From: SIG77 sp045589595
Lineage (GTDB): Bacteria; Verrucomicrobiota; Lentisphaeria; Victivallales; UBA1829
Length of the DNA stretch: 64,000 nucleotides
Assembly (NCBI GenBank): GCA_045589595.1
Contig: JAZNPK010000035.1
Location: 62,001-126,000, forward strand
Direction of reading: 5' to 3'
Positions 9,352-17,799 of this stretch are shown here, piece after piece. Both the position numbers and the translations under genes were made by a program. The stretch's first letter is position 1. Each line of letters begins with the position of its first letter. The notes under the pieces are model-generated. The model saw only the letters and a list, made by a program, of their open reading frames with translations. It searched no databases and was not told the DNA's origin.

Positions 9352-9975
9352 TCACACCCAAGATGTGAGTGTAATGATCACACCCGTCACAAGGGGGATG
9401 GAAAAATTGTCATCCATCCGCAACTGTTTTTCAAAAAGTTCTGCGAAAGCGGCGAGTGTCACCCCGGCAACAGCACCTGCCGCCATCAGTGGCGTCAGCA
9501 TACCGGCAAAAAACAGGAGCAGATTTGCAAAGACAGACCCGGCAATGATAAAGGCAATGACGCCTTCCCATGATTTGCCGTTGATCTTGTGTCTGCCGAA
9601 ACGGCGTCCGATCAGCGCGGCGGCGGTATCCGCGATCAGCATCACGCCCAGAGCGATCGCAGCGACGGGCTGGGGAAAACACAGAGTCACCAGCGCAGCA
9701 GCCGCAAAGACCGGAGGACTGCCGCTGACCACCCATTGTCCGGGTTTGACATCGTTCCGGAGCATATTGCCGAAGAAACGGTCGTACAGCGGCGTGATCC
9801 ATTTGACGCGATTGGCATAGGCGTGTTCGCACAACAGGTTCAGTACCAGACAGATCGCAAAGAAGCTGAAAAGCAGGTACATGGGCCACGGAAAGAACCA
9901 GATGAGTGCCACCATCCAGAGGGAACTCAAATGGATCAGTTTCCGGTAAACTTCCTGAATGTACGGGATCGCCAT
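9352..9975 (-). CDS. Dolichol/phytol/diacylglycerol kinase-like (SEC59/DGK1-type) membrane protein
   Basis: This 207-aa membrane protein has about six hydrophobic segments. It carries the conserved ADTAAALIGRRFGRHKINGKSWEG motif region (split here: ADTAAALIGRRFG, then KINGKSWEG), which is typical of CTP-dependent lipid kinases of the SEC59/DGK1/VTE5 group. These phosphorylate polyprenols, phytol or diacylglycerol at the cytoplasmic membrane face. The length is normal for bacterial members. It lies 18 nt downstream of dapL and upstream of ackA on the same strand. Its lipid substrate cannot be deduced. Confidence 0.75.
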   Translation of the reverse strand: MAIPYIQEVYRKLIHLSSLWMVALIWFFPWPMYLLFSFFAICLVLNLLCEHAYANRVKWITPLYDRFFGNMLRNDVKPGQWVVSGSPPVFAAAALVTLCFPQPVAAIALGVMLIADTAAALIGRRFGRHKINGKSWEGVIAFIIAGSVFANLLLFFAGMLTPLMAAGAVAGVTLAAFAELFEKQLRMDDNFSIPLVTGVIITLTSWV

Positions 9976-9993
9976 GACGGATGCGCCTTGTCG

Positions 9994-11232
9994 TCAGAAT
10001 TCAAACTTGGCATCGGAGAGGCGGTTGGCAAATTCTGCCAGGACCCGGTCCTCTTCCGCCTTGCCGCCGCGGGCAACGAATGTAGCGCTGAAGCGGACAT
10101 AGGGACCTGCATCGTCCCAGGGCACGGAGCTGATCAGTTTGTTCTTGATGAGCCACTGGCTGAAATCTTCACCGGTTTCAAATTTTGTGCCGTCGGAAGA
10201 TGCTTTCGGCGCGCGGACATAGAGATAGAAGGAGCCGGCGGGGACCTTGGCGTTGAAGCCCAGTTTCTTCAGGGTGTTCACCATGCTGGTCAGACGGCGT
10301 TCATACTTTTCGCTGATGGCGGGCGTGATGGATGCCTGATCATCGAGTGCGGCGATGGCAGCTTTCTGAATGGCAAGGAACTGACCGGAGTCCGCATTGT
10401 CTTTCACTGTTGCAAATGCCTTGACAGCCAACGGGTTGCCGCAGATCCAGCCCAGACGCCAGCCGGTCATGTTGAAGCCCTTGGACATACTGTGGAGTTC
10501 CACTGCGCAATCCATAGCGCCCGGAATGGAGAGAATGCTCAGGGGTTTGCCCTGGAAGTTCAGCGGCGCATAAGCGGCATCGCTGACGATCAGGATGTTG
10601 TTTTCTTTGGCGAAGGCAACGGCTTTCTTGAAAAATTCTTCCGTGGCAACGGCTCCGGTGGGGTTGTTCGGGTAGTTCAGATAGAGCAGTTTTGCGCGTT
10701 TTTTCTGGTCATCCGTCAGATCGTCCAGCTGGGGCAGGTAGCCGTTTTCTTCCAGCAGGGGCATATTGACGACTTCACCGCCGAGATATTTCGTCCAGGT
10801 ACCCATGACCGGATAACCGGGAACGGTCAGCAGAGAAATGTCACCGGGGTTGATGAAACATGCGGGCAGCAGGGAGAGGGAGGATTTGCTGCCGATGGCG
10901 TGGCAGATCTCGGTATCCGGATCCAGTTCCACGCCGTACAGCGCCTTCATATAACGGGCTGCTGCGGCTTTGAAATCGGCGCAACCGTTGTCGGCATAAA
11001 TGCGGTTTTCCCATTTCTGTACTTCATCGCACATGGCGTTGACGACGGAGGGGAATGCCATGTCATCGGGTTCGCCGACGCCCATATCGATCAATTCCAC
11101 CCCGGGATTTGCGGCGGCTGCTGCGCGTTTTGCGCGTTTGATCTTTTCAAATTTGTAGATCTTGGTATCTTTGCCGAACTGATCGCCGCCGATCCGGTTG
11201 GCAAAATTGGTCTGCAGAAAACTTTCAGACAT
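9994..11232 (-). CDS. dapL: LL-diaminopimelate aminotransferase
   Basis: This 412-aa class I/II PLP aminotransferase has the DapL-type N terminus (NFANRIGGDQFGK, then LIDMGVGEPDD) and the Asn-Pro-Thr-Gly motif in YLNYPNNPTGAV. The PLP lysine is in SMSKGFNMTGWR, with Arg in the C-terminal VRFSATF strand. DapL converts tetrahydrodipicolinate directly to LL-diaminopimelate for lysine and peptidoglycan synthesis, replacing the acyl-blocked dapD/C/E steps. This variant is known from Chlamydiae, Lentisphaerae, Verrucomicrobia and some others, which supports a PVC origin. An AAGGAGA site precedes the ATG. It diverges from comF. Confidence 0.9.
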   Translation of the reverse strand: MSESFLQTNFANRIGGDQFGKDTKIYKFEKIKRAKRAAAAANPGVELIDMGVGEPDDMAFPSVVNAMCDEVQKWENRIYADNGCADFKAAAARYMKALYGVELDPDTEICHAIGSKSSLSLLPACFINPGDISLLTVPGYPVMGTWTKYLGGEVVNMPLLEENGYLPQLDDLTDDQKKRAKLLYLNYPNNPTGAVATEEFFKKAVAFAKENNILIVSDAAYAPLNFQGKPLSILSIPGAMDCAVELHSMSKGFNMTGWRLGWICGNPLAVKAFATVKDNADSGQFLAIQKAAIAALDDQASITPAISEKYERRLTSMVNTLKKLGFNAKVPAGSFYLYVRAPKASSDGTKFETGEDFSQWLIKNKLISSVPWDDAGPYVRFSATFVARGGKAEEDRVLAEFANRLSDAKFEF

Positions 11233-11415
11233 CGTCTTCTCCTTTGGATTTCGTTCTGGTACTGATGTTATTATGAAATTATAATCCCTATAATGTACAC
11301 TTTTATTTGATAAAATACCAGTGAGGACATCAATTTTTTTTGCAAATCCCTTGCTCCGGCGTTATTGTAACGGAAAAACACGAACATTTATCCGTATATT
11401 TCCAGGAAAACAGCA

Positions 11416-12129
11416 ATGAATATCTTCAGGGATCTGATCCGGACATTCATTCCGGCAATGTGTCCGGTCTGCGGCGGACTGCCCGCGGACGGAACCGCCA
11501 ATATGTTCTGCGCGGATTGTCTGGAAAAGATCCGTTTTGTTCAGGAACCGCTCTGTCCCGGTTGCGGCGGATCCCTTACCGGTATGCTGGATATGTGTCC
11601 GGATTGTCTTCAGGCGGAAGCGGAACGGCCGTGGGCAAAAGCCTTCAGTCTGTACCGGATGGAACATTTCGGCAAGGAACTCATCCACCGGTTCAAGTAT
11701 CAGAACAGTCCCGAATTGGCAAGACCGTTGGGACATCTTGCGCAGATGCGGCTCGGCGATGCGCTCCGGGCGGAACAGTTTGATCTGATCGTGCCGGTAC
11801 CGCTTCACTGGTTCCGTATGATCCAGCGCGGATATAACCAGTCGGAAGTCCTTGCACAGTCTCTGGGGCGTGAACTGAACATCCCCTGCTGCAATGTGTT
11901 GCGACGGCGGAAATGGACATCGCAACAGGCAAAATTGACAAAAAAGGAAAGAATTTCCAATCTGAAAGGTGCTTTTTCCATAAAAAATTCGACAAATGTG
12001 AAAAAGCGTGCTATATTACTTGTGGACGACGTGTTGACGACCGGTTCCACGTTGGCATCTGCAACAAACTCACTGCTCGCCGCAGGTGCCGGAAGAGTCT
12101 GCATATTTGTGATCGCACGAAGACTGTAA
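11416..12129 (+). CDS. ComF-family phosphoribosyltransferase-like protein
   Basis: This 237-aa protein has two N-terminal zinc-ribbon knuckles (CPVCGGL...CADC and CPGCGG...CPDC, residues 15-62) and a C-terminal phosphoribosyltransferase fold. The PRPP loop is ILLVDDVLTTGST (near 197-210). ComF proteins were named for DNA uptake, and many bacteria without competence carry them, so the biochemical role stays unclear. The start follows an AGGA site in an AT-rich divergent region shared with dapL (11233-11415). I could not define a convincing promoter there beyond a TATAAT at 11289-11294. accD follows after 21 nt. Confidence 0.9.
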   Translation: MNIFRDLIRTFIPAMCPVCGGLPADGTANMFCADCLEKIRFVQEPLCPGCGGSLTGMLDMCPDCLQAEAERPWAKAFSLYRMEHFGKELIHRFKYQNSPELARPLGHLAQMRLGDALRAEQFDLIVPVPLHWFRMIQRGYNQSEVLAQSLGRELNIPCCNVLRRRKWTSQQAKLTKKERISNLKGAFSIKNSTNVKKRAILLVDDVLTTGSTLASATNSLLAAGAGRVCIFVIARRL

Positions 12130-12150
12130 ACGGACGAAAGGATTTAGACT

Positions 12151-13119
12151 ATGGCAGCTTTTTTTACGAAAGCGAGATACTCCACGATCAGAGCAACTGC
12201 CGCTGTGGAACAGAATAAAGATACTGCTCCGTCCGAGCTGCCGCAGCCTCAGGGACCCTCCCCGCTGTCGCGCCGCCGGGACATTCCCGAAGGTTTGTGG
12301 GAAAAATGCAAGAAGTGCGATGAAACGATCTTTGCAAAGGAAAAAGAGGAAAACCTCAATATCTGCCCGAAATGCGGTTATCATTTTCCCATTTCCGCCC
12401 CTGAACGGATCGCATTGATCACGGATGAAGGATCTTTCAAAGAGATTGATGCCGATCTGGAATCGATCGATACCCTCAAATTTGAAGGCGTTGCATCCTA
12501 TCTGGATAAACTGGAAGCCAATAAAAAGAAGACCGGTATGAAAGATGCCGTGATCTGCGGTGAAGCGGAATTGAACGGCATCCGTTACGCGTTGGGCGTT
12601 ATGGATTTCCGTTTTCTCGGCGCCAGTATGGGGGCTGTTGTCGGCGAAAAAATCACCCGCGTTATCGAATATGCCACCGCAAACAAACTGCCGCTGGTCA
12701 TTGTGACGGCGTCCGGCGGAGCCCGTATGTACGAAGGTATGATCAGCCTGATGCAGATGGCAAAAACCAGCGGTGCCGTTGAACGCCACAAAGAGGCGGG
12801 ACTGCCTTATATCGTGGTGATGACCCATCCCACAACGGCGGGCGTTACGGCAAGTTTTGCTTCGCTGGGCGATCTGATCATCGCCGAACCGGAAGCGTTG
12901 ATCGGGTTCGCAGGTCCCCGGGTGATCCGTGATACAACACAGGCGCAGCTGCCCGAAGGATTCCAAACAGCGGAATTCCTTTTGAAGAAAGGATTGATCG
13001 ACCGGATCGTGGATCGTAAAAAAATGCGCGAAGAACTGGGACTTTTACTTGAATATTTCGTTTCAGGGTGTAAAGTTAATAGGAAATCCGGTAAGAAGAA
13101 ATCCGGAAAAACGGAATAA
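12151..13119 (+). CDS. accD: Acetyl-CoA carboxylase carboxyltransferase subunit beta
   Basis: This 322-aa protein has the AccD zinc ribbon CKKCDETIF...CPKCGYHF near residues 51-77 and a crotonase-like carboxyltransferase core. The core includes ASGGARMYEGMISLMQM and the acyl-CoA-binding region PTTAGVTASFASLGDLI, then EALIGFAGPRVI. It transfers the carboxyl group from biotin to acetyl-CoA to make malonyl-CoA for fatty-acid synthesis. The N-terminal 45 residues, including a Pro/Ser-rich stretch, extend beyond the zinc ribbon. The alpha subunit and biotin carboxylase genes are not in the window. Confidence 0.96.
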   Translation: MAAFFTKARYSTIRATAAVEQNKDTAPSELPQPQGPSPLSRRRDIPEGLWEKCKKCDETIFAKEKEENLNICPKCGYHFPISAPERIALITDEGSFKEIDADLESIDTLKFEGVASYLDKLEANKKKTGMKDAVICGEAELNGIRYALGVMDFRFLGASMGAVVGEKITRVIEYATANKLPLVIVTASGGARMYEGMISLMQMAKTSGAVERHKEAGLPYIVVMTHPTTAGVTASFASLGDLIIAEPEALIGFAGPRVIRDTTQAQLPEGFQTAEFLLKKGLIDRIVDRKKMREELGLLLEYFVSGCKVNRKSGKKKSGKTE

Positions 13120-13127
13120 GCGGTATT

Positions 13128-13247
13128 GCCGCCGAACGCCGGACCCTGTGCGACGGAATCCCGTGAACCGAGTCAGGTTGGGAACAAAGCAGCTCTAAGC
13201 GATGATCCCGTGCGCCGCAGGAACTCTGTCGGTCGGCGGCTTTTTTT
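13128..13247 (+). ncRNA. ffs: Bacterial small SRP RNA (4.5S type) with terminator
   Basis: A strand of about 113 nt closes with the 8-bp stem GCCGCCGA (13128-13135)/TCGGCGGC (13233-13240) followed by seven T residues. Its apex carries the signature of SRP domain IV: GTCAGGT, a GGAA tetraloop and AAGCAGC, with the two pairs closing the loop changed to T-A and G-C relative to the E. coli sequence. This RNA binds Ffh and targets membrane and secreted proteins. It occupies the accD-rph intergenic space, and its closing stem plus T-run can act as a terminator. Confidence 0.93.
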
Positions 13248-13277
13248 ATTCAGAGACAAGGAAGGATACTGTACATC

Positions 13278-14075
13278 ATGCCCGCAAAACGTATCGATGG
13301 CAGGGAGTGGAATCAGTCCCGCAAAATCAAGATCACAACGGATTTTCTTGCTCATCCGGTCGCATCCGCCCTCATTGAGACCGGCGGCACAAAAGTCATC
13401 TGTTCCGCCTCATTTGAAGCGGGCGTCCCCCCGTGGATGCGCGCGCAGGGCGTTTCCGGCGGCTGGGTCACCAGCGAATACGGTATGATCCCCGGATCTA
13501 CCGGCAGCCGTGTGCAGCGCGAAGCCGCCAAAGGTAAACAGAGCGGAAGAACGATGGAGATCCAGCGTCTGATCGGCCGTTCCTTCCGGTCCGTGATCGA
13601 TCTTCAGGCACTCGGACCCAATACCCTTTACATCGATTGCGATGTGATCGATGCCGACGGCGGGACCCGGTGCGCCAGTATCAGCGGCGCATCTGTGGTC
13701 CTGCAGATGGCGTTCCGCAGACTGTTGGCTGAAAAGAAGATCCCCCGTTTCCCCATGCGCGAAAATGTGGCTGCCGTATCCGTCGGGATCCTGAAAGGTA
13801 CACCCATTCTGGACCTCTGTTACGAAGAAGATTCCGCCGCCGATGTGGATATGAATGTGGTGATGACCGAATCCGGAAAATATATCGAGATCCAGGGGAC
13901 CGCTGAAGAAAATCCCTTCTCCAGAGAGGAACTGAACAGCCTGCTTGATCTGGCAAAGATCGGGACCGATAAGATCTTTGCCGCGCAGAAACGGGCTCTG
14001 GAAGGCGAACCCGCTCCCGTGTCCAATGAACCGCCGGGAAGCCTGAGCGCTGTTTTTGCCAACGTGAAACTCTGA
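13278..14075 (+). CDS. rph: Ribonuclease PH
   Basis: This 265-aa protein is full length for RNase PH, a phosphorolytic 3'-to-5' exoribonuclease that trims tRNA 3' ends in the cytoplasm. Family features are the opening R-x-DGR-x-W-x-Q-x-R pattern (KRIDGREWNQSRKIKI), the phosphate-site stretch GRTMEIQRLIGRSFRSV, TLYIDCDVIDADGGTR and the late DLCYEEDSAADVDMNVVMT motif. It starts 31 nt after the SRP RNA terminator and overlaps nothing. aat follows after 2 nt, so the two are co-transcribed. Confidence 0.96.
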   Translation: MPAKRIDGREWNQSRKIKITTDFLAHPVASALIETGGTKVICSASFEAGVPPWMRAQGVSGGWVTSEYGMIPGSTGSRVQREAAKGKQSGRTMEIQRLIGRSFRSVIDLQALGPNTLYIDCDVIDADGGTRCASISGASVVLQMAFRRLLAEKKIPRFPMRENVAAVSVGILKGTPILDLCYEEDSAADVDMNVVMTESGKYIEIQGTAEENPFSREELNSLLDLAKIGTDKIFAAQKRALEGEPAPVSNEPPGSLSAVFANVKL

Positions 14076-14077
14076 AG

Positions 14078-14755
14078 ATGTCCGCCCCGGAGGATTTTAC
14101 CATCTATGCAGTGCCGCCCAATGAAGACGGCGTTTGCGGTATTTCACGCGATCTGAACACGGATATGCTCAAACAGGCATATTGGAACGGTTATTTCCCG
14201 TGGCCCTGCGAGGAGGAAACTGTTCTGTGGAGTTGTCCCGATCCGCGGGGCATCCTGCCGCTGACATCTCTGCATATCCCGCATACCCTCAAACGCGACA
14301 GCAAAAAGTTCGACCGCCTCTTTGAATTACGGGTCGATACCGCTTTCGATGAGGTGATCAATGCTTGCGCTGCAGCCGAACGGCCCGGTCAGGACGGCAC
14401 CTGGATCACACAGAAGATCCTGCGTACATACAAGGAGTTTCACCGTCTCGGTTACGCTCACAGTTTCGAGGCATTCGACCGGATGACCGGTAAACTCGCC
14501 GGCGGACTTTACGGCATTTCCATCGGAAAAATATTCTGCGGAGAAAGTATGTTCCACCGCATCTCCGGCGCGTCAAAATTTGCCTTCCTCGGTCTGATAA
14601 ACGCACTCAAAAAGAACGATGTCGCCCTCATCGATACACAAATGGTCACGCCCCTGATTCAGTCCTTCGGTGCATACGAAGTCCCGGCAGCAGAATATAT
14701 CAAAATGCTCCGGGAATTGCGCGGTACCCCATTGTCCACAGAACAACTGAAATAA
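14078..14755 (+). CDS. aat: Leucyl/phenylalanyl-tRNA-protein transferase
   Basis: This 225-aa protein contains the diagnostic Aat motifs: AYWNGYFPWP near the N terminus, WITQKILRTYKEFHRLGYAHSFE in the middle (read as WITQ then GYAHSFE), and GLYGISIGKIFCGESMF. The enzyme adds Leu or Phe to proteins with N-terminal Arg or Lys and so marks them for ClpS/ClpAP degradation. It is most often described in proteobacteria, so its presence implies an N-degron pathway here. It is the last gene of the comF-accD-rph-aat run, and the repeat region B begins 19 nt downstream. Confidence 0.95.
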   Translation: MSAPEDFTIYAVPPNEDGVCGISRDLNTDMLKQAYWNGYFPWPCEEETVLWSCPDPRGILPLTSLHIPHTLKRDSKKFDRLFELRVDTAFDEVINACAAAERPGQDGTWITQKILRTYKEFHRLGYAHSFEAFDRMTGKLAGGLYGISIGKIFCGESMFHRISGASKFAFLGLINALKKNDVALIDTQMVTPLIQSFGAYEVPAAEYIKMLRELRGTPLSTEQLK

Positions 14756-14773
14756 GTGAATACGCCGACAGCC

Positions 14774-15416
14774 TCATCGTGCCATTGAGTAAGCGGCAGC
14801 GTTAGGAAATGGCACTGTATGGCACACACTGTGTGCGGCAGCGTTCCGCCGCTGCACCACGGCAAGGGCATAGCCCTTGACGCGAGCAGAAAACTTGCAC
14901 TGCGTGCGGCGTTTTCTGCCGTAAGTTTTTGCAACGGTGTTGCAAAAACGGTGGAAAAAAGAAAAAACTTTATCAGTCTCATCGTGCCATTGAGTAAGCG
15001 ATAGCGTTATGAAATGGCACTGTATGGCACACACTGTGTGCGGCAGCGTTCCGCCGCTGCACCACGGCAAGGGCATAGCCCTTGACGTTGAGCAGAAAAC
15101 TTGCACTGCGTGCGGCGTTTTCTGCCATAGTCAAAACTGCTGCGCAGCATTGACGGAGAAAATAAAGGAATACCTTGATTACTTCTTCGTTCTGACGACC
15201 AAGCGCAGCGTTGGGAGGAGGAACTATATGGCACACACTGTGTGGCGTTATGAAATGGCACTGTATGGCACACACTGTGTGCGGCGTTTTCTGCCATAGT
15301 CAATGTTGCAAGCGCAACATAGACGGGAGAAATAAAGGAATACCTTGACCACTTCTTTGTTCTGACGACCAAGCAAAGCGTTGGAAGGAGGAACTATGTG
15401 GCGCACACTGTGTGAG
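14774..15416. repeat. Mosaic hairpin repeat, locus B (largest copy)
   Basis: This is a 640-bp gene-free stretch between convergent aat and nagB. Two long near-copies start at 14774 and 14979 (period 205 bp) and share GTGCCATT/AATGGCAC arms, a GCACACA-C-TGTGTGC hairpin, CAAGGGC-ATA-GCCCTTG (14863-14879 and 15068-15084) and a GCAGAAAAC/GTTTTCTGC stem. TTTTTGCAAC-GGT-GTTGCAAAAA is at 14926-14948. Two further copies of an 85-bp module, ending in an AGGAGG-like stretch and ATATGGCACAC, lie at about 15156-15241 and 15330-15416. The modules are in the opposite orientation to loci A and F. All ORFs here are repeat by-products. Confidence 0.9.
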
Positions 15417-15430
15417 AAATATTTTTCAAT

Positions 15431-15470
15431 AAAAAAAAGCCCATATCCGGTGATGATGCCGGACATGGGC
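15431..15470 (-). terminator. Rho-independent terminator of nagB
   Basis: On the minus strand a 12-nt arm pair (15459-15470 with 15439-15450, one mismatch, 8-nt loop) is followed by eight T residues (15438-15431), just downstream of the nagB stop. Confidence 0.88.
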
Positions 15471-15492
15471 GTGGGGAATGGAGTTGTTGTTA

Positions 15493-16284
15493 TCAGATGT
15501 TCTGATAAGCAGCCCATCTGGGATCGTGAGCGAAGCTCCACTTATAGCCTTCTGCATCGGAGAGCTGAGCGGCTGCGGCTTCATCCAGGATCACAACAGC
15601 GTCTTCATGGAGCTGGAGCGCAGTTGCGGAGATCATGCTGGTGAGGGGACCTTCCACTGTTTTTGCAACGATGGAGGCTTTTTCATCGCCGGTAGCGACG
15701 AGAAGAAGTTTTTTGGCTTCGAGGATGGTGCCGACGCCCATTGTAACGGCGCGCATGGGCATATCTTCGGGCTTATCGAAGAGGGGGCTGTTCTGTTCAA
15801 ACGTTGTTTTGGTGAGGGTGACAGCCCGGGTGCGGGATGCGAAAGAGGAGAGGGGTTCGTTGAATCCGATATGACCGGTTCTGCCGATCCCGAGGAGCTG
15901 CAGATCGACACCGCCGCAGGCATCCATTTCGGCTTCATATTCAGCGGCTGCGGCATCCAGATCGTCAGCCACGCCGTTGGGAACGTAGGTATTGCGTTTA
16001 TCGATATTGATCTTATCGAAAAGGTGATGGTTCATGTAGAAGCGGTAAGAATCCTTGTTGGAACCGTCGAAGCCCACATATTCGTCCAGGTTGAAGGACT
16101 TGCAAAGGGAGAAGTCCAGACCTTCCGTTTTGTGCCAGTCAGCCAGATAGGCATAGAGGCGTTCCATCGTTCTGCCGGTGGCGAGACCGAGGGTATAAGC
16201 GGGTTTGGCTTTCACGGCATCGGCGATGATCCGGGCTGCCAGTTCGGCTGCTTTTGCAGCGGTGGGCATGATGATAACATCCAT
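15493..16284 (-). CDS. nagB: Glucosamine-6-phosphate deaminase
   Basis: This 263-aa enzyme of the NagB/RpiA fold has the sugar-phosphate loop LGLATGRTMERLY, FNLDEYVG, the catalytic Asp/His region LQLLGIGRTGHIGFNEP, and the TLTKTTFEQN and AVTMGVGTI motifs. It converts glucosamine 6-phosphate to fructose 6-phosphate and ammonia, the last step of N-acetylglucosamine use. Its partner nagA lies 29 kb away at 44833. The ATG follows AAAGGAG at good spacing. uxaC is 45 nt upstream, so the two sugar-catabolic genes are likely co-transcribed. Confidence 0.96.
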   Translation of the reverse strand: MDVIIMPTAAKAAELAARIIADAVKAKPAYTLGLATGRTMERLYAYLADWHKTEGLDFSLCKSFNLDEYVGFDGSNKDSYRFYMNHHLFDKINIDKRNTYVPNGVADDLDAAAAEYEAEMDACGGVDLQLLGIGRTGHIGFNEPLSSFASRTRAVTLTKTTFEQNSPLFDKPEDMPMRAVTMGVGTILEAKKLLLVATGDEKASIVAKTVEGPLTSMISATALQLHEDAVVILDEAAAAQLSDAEGYKWSFAHDPRWAAYQNI

Positions 16285-16329
16285 TGTATCATACTCCTTT
16301 GGTTGTTATGAATAAGTTGTTGGGTTGGG

Positions 16330-17700
16330 TCAGGGAAGATTGAAAAACTTTTTCGGTTCGCTGTAACACATGGCACGGACGAGATCCGTGGCGATTTCTT
16401 CCGGGATCCTGCCCTGTTCCACCATCGCACCGACGACACCGCAGAGAACGCGACGGAACATTTCGAAACGGGAAGCGTAACTGAGCAGTTTCCGTGAATC
16501 GGAGACCATACCTGCGAATGCGGAAAGAAGGTCCACGGTGGAGATGTATTCCAGCTGACGCTGCATGCCGACGGGCGTATCGTTGAACCACCATGCGGAA
16601 CCGAGGCGGACCGTTGTGCCGAAGGAACGCGCCACCGTTGCGAGAGATGCCTGATGATGCGGTTCCAGACAGTACAGCGCTACTTTCAGAGAGCCGTCGA
16701 ACTGATTGAGGAACCGGCAGAGGGGTTTGACGATATCGACCATGTGATCGGAGACATCTCCGCCGCTGTCGGGACCGAGAGTGTGGTACAGGGTGTCGCG
16801 CACATCCCGGACTGCGCCCATGTGGAGCTGGAACACCCACCCTTTTTCGGCATCCAGCATGGCGAAGTAGTGCATAAGGAAGGAACTCCACGCATCTTCT
16901 TCGGCGGCAGTGGCTTCTTTGCCGGAGAGGACTTTTTTCAGGATCGAATCGGCAGCGGCGTATGTGACGGCGCCGTCATAGGGTTTTTCCACGCCGTGGT
17001 CACTGGCGATCGCGCCGGATGCGGCGAAAAAGTCATGGGAGCGTTTCAGTGCTTCCTGCAGATCGTTGAGCGACTGGATCTCAATATCCCAGCGGGTACC
17101 GAGTGCCTTCAGGTATGCGCTGAAATCGGCTTTGCGGATCTTCATCACCCGGTCTGGACGCCATGTGGGGCGGATCAGTGTTTTACCGAAAGCGGCATTG
17201 GCTCTCGCGTGATCGGCAAGGGTATCCACGGGATCGTCTGTGGAACACATGGCTTCGATATTCATCCGGCGCACAAGGTTCTGCGGCAGATTTTCTTCTT
17301 TTGCGAGGGCGGCACAGCAACCGTCCCAGAGCTGTTTGCCGGTTGCGCCGCTGAGCAGAATGCCGTTGAAACCGAGGAAACGCAGATCCAGATGGACCCA
17401 TTCATACACGGGATTCCCGGCGAGCATGGGGAAAACTTCCGCCATTGCCATCCATTTGTCGTAATTGGATGCGTCGCCGGTGATCAGATCTTCGGGGATG
17501 CCCCGTTTGCGGAGCATTTCCCACACATAGTGGTCGGTCGCGGCAAAGAGTTCCCAGGGATCGCTGAACGGGACGTTGTCGGCAATGCGCTTCACATCCG
17601 CGTGGTTGTGGGGGTCGATAACGGGCAGGGCGGCGACTTCATTCCAGAGTTTTGCAGCCGCCGGAGTGCCGAGCAGATAATTTTGATCAAGAAAAGACAT
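16330..17700 (-). CDS. uxaC: Glucuronate/uronate isomerase
   Basis: This 456-aa member of the UxaC family (amidohydrolase-related TIM barrel) has the metal-site HNHADVKRI motif near residue 33, the family stretch DHYVWEMLRKRGIPE, CSTDDPVDTLADH and HMGAVRDVRDTLY, and the C-terminal GMVSDSRKLLSYASRFEMFRR region. It isomerises D-glucuronate and D-galacturonate to fructuronate and tagaturonate, opening the route to KDG. The rest of that pathway is not in this window. An AAAGGAGAT site precedes the ATG. Next to nagB it fits growth on pectin or glycosaminoglycan sugars. Confidence 0.94.
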   Translation of the reverse strand: MSFLDQNYLLGTPAAAKLWNEVAALPVIDPHNHADVKRIADNVPFSDPWELFAATDHYVWEMLRKRGIPEDLITGDASNYDKWMAMAEVFPMLAGNPVYEWVHLDLRFLGFNGILLSGATGKQLWDGCCAALAKEENLPQNLVRRMNIEAMCSTDDPVDTLADHARANAAFGKTLIRPTWRPDRVMKIRKADFSAYLKALGTRWDIEIQSLNDLQEALKRSHDFFAASGAIASDHGVEKPYDGAVTYAAADSILKKVLSGKEATAAEEDAWSSFLMHYFAMLDAEKGWVFQLHMGAVRDVRDTLYHTLGPDSGGDVSDHMVDIVKPLCRFLNQFDGSLKVALYCLEPHHQASLATVARSFGTTVRLGSAWWFNDTPVGMQRQLEYISTVDLLSAFAGMVSDSRKLLSYASRFEMFRRVLCGVVGAMVEQGRIPEEIATDLVRAMCYSEPKKFFNLP

Positions 17701-17799
17701 GACGGAGATCTCCTTTTGTTTTTTTCGGTGTCAAATCATAATATATACTGTCTGAAACGGAAAATCCAGACGGATTTCTGAAAATATCCGGTTTTATCT

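Noticed and set aside
11233..11415. Possible riboswitch in the divergent dapL/comF leader
   Set aside because: No lysine-riboswitch core or stable multi-stem structure could be made out; it is simply AT-rich.
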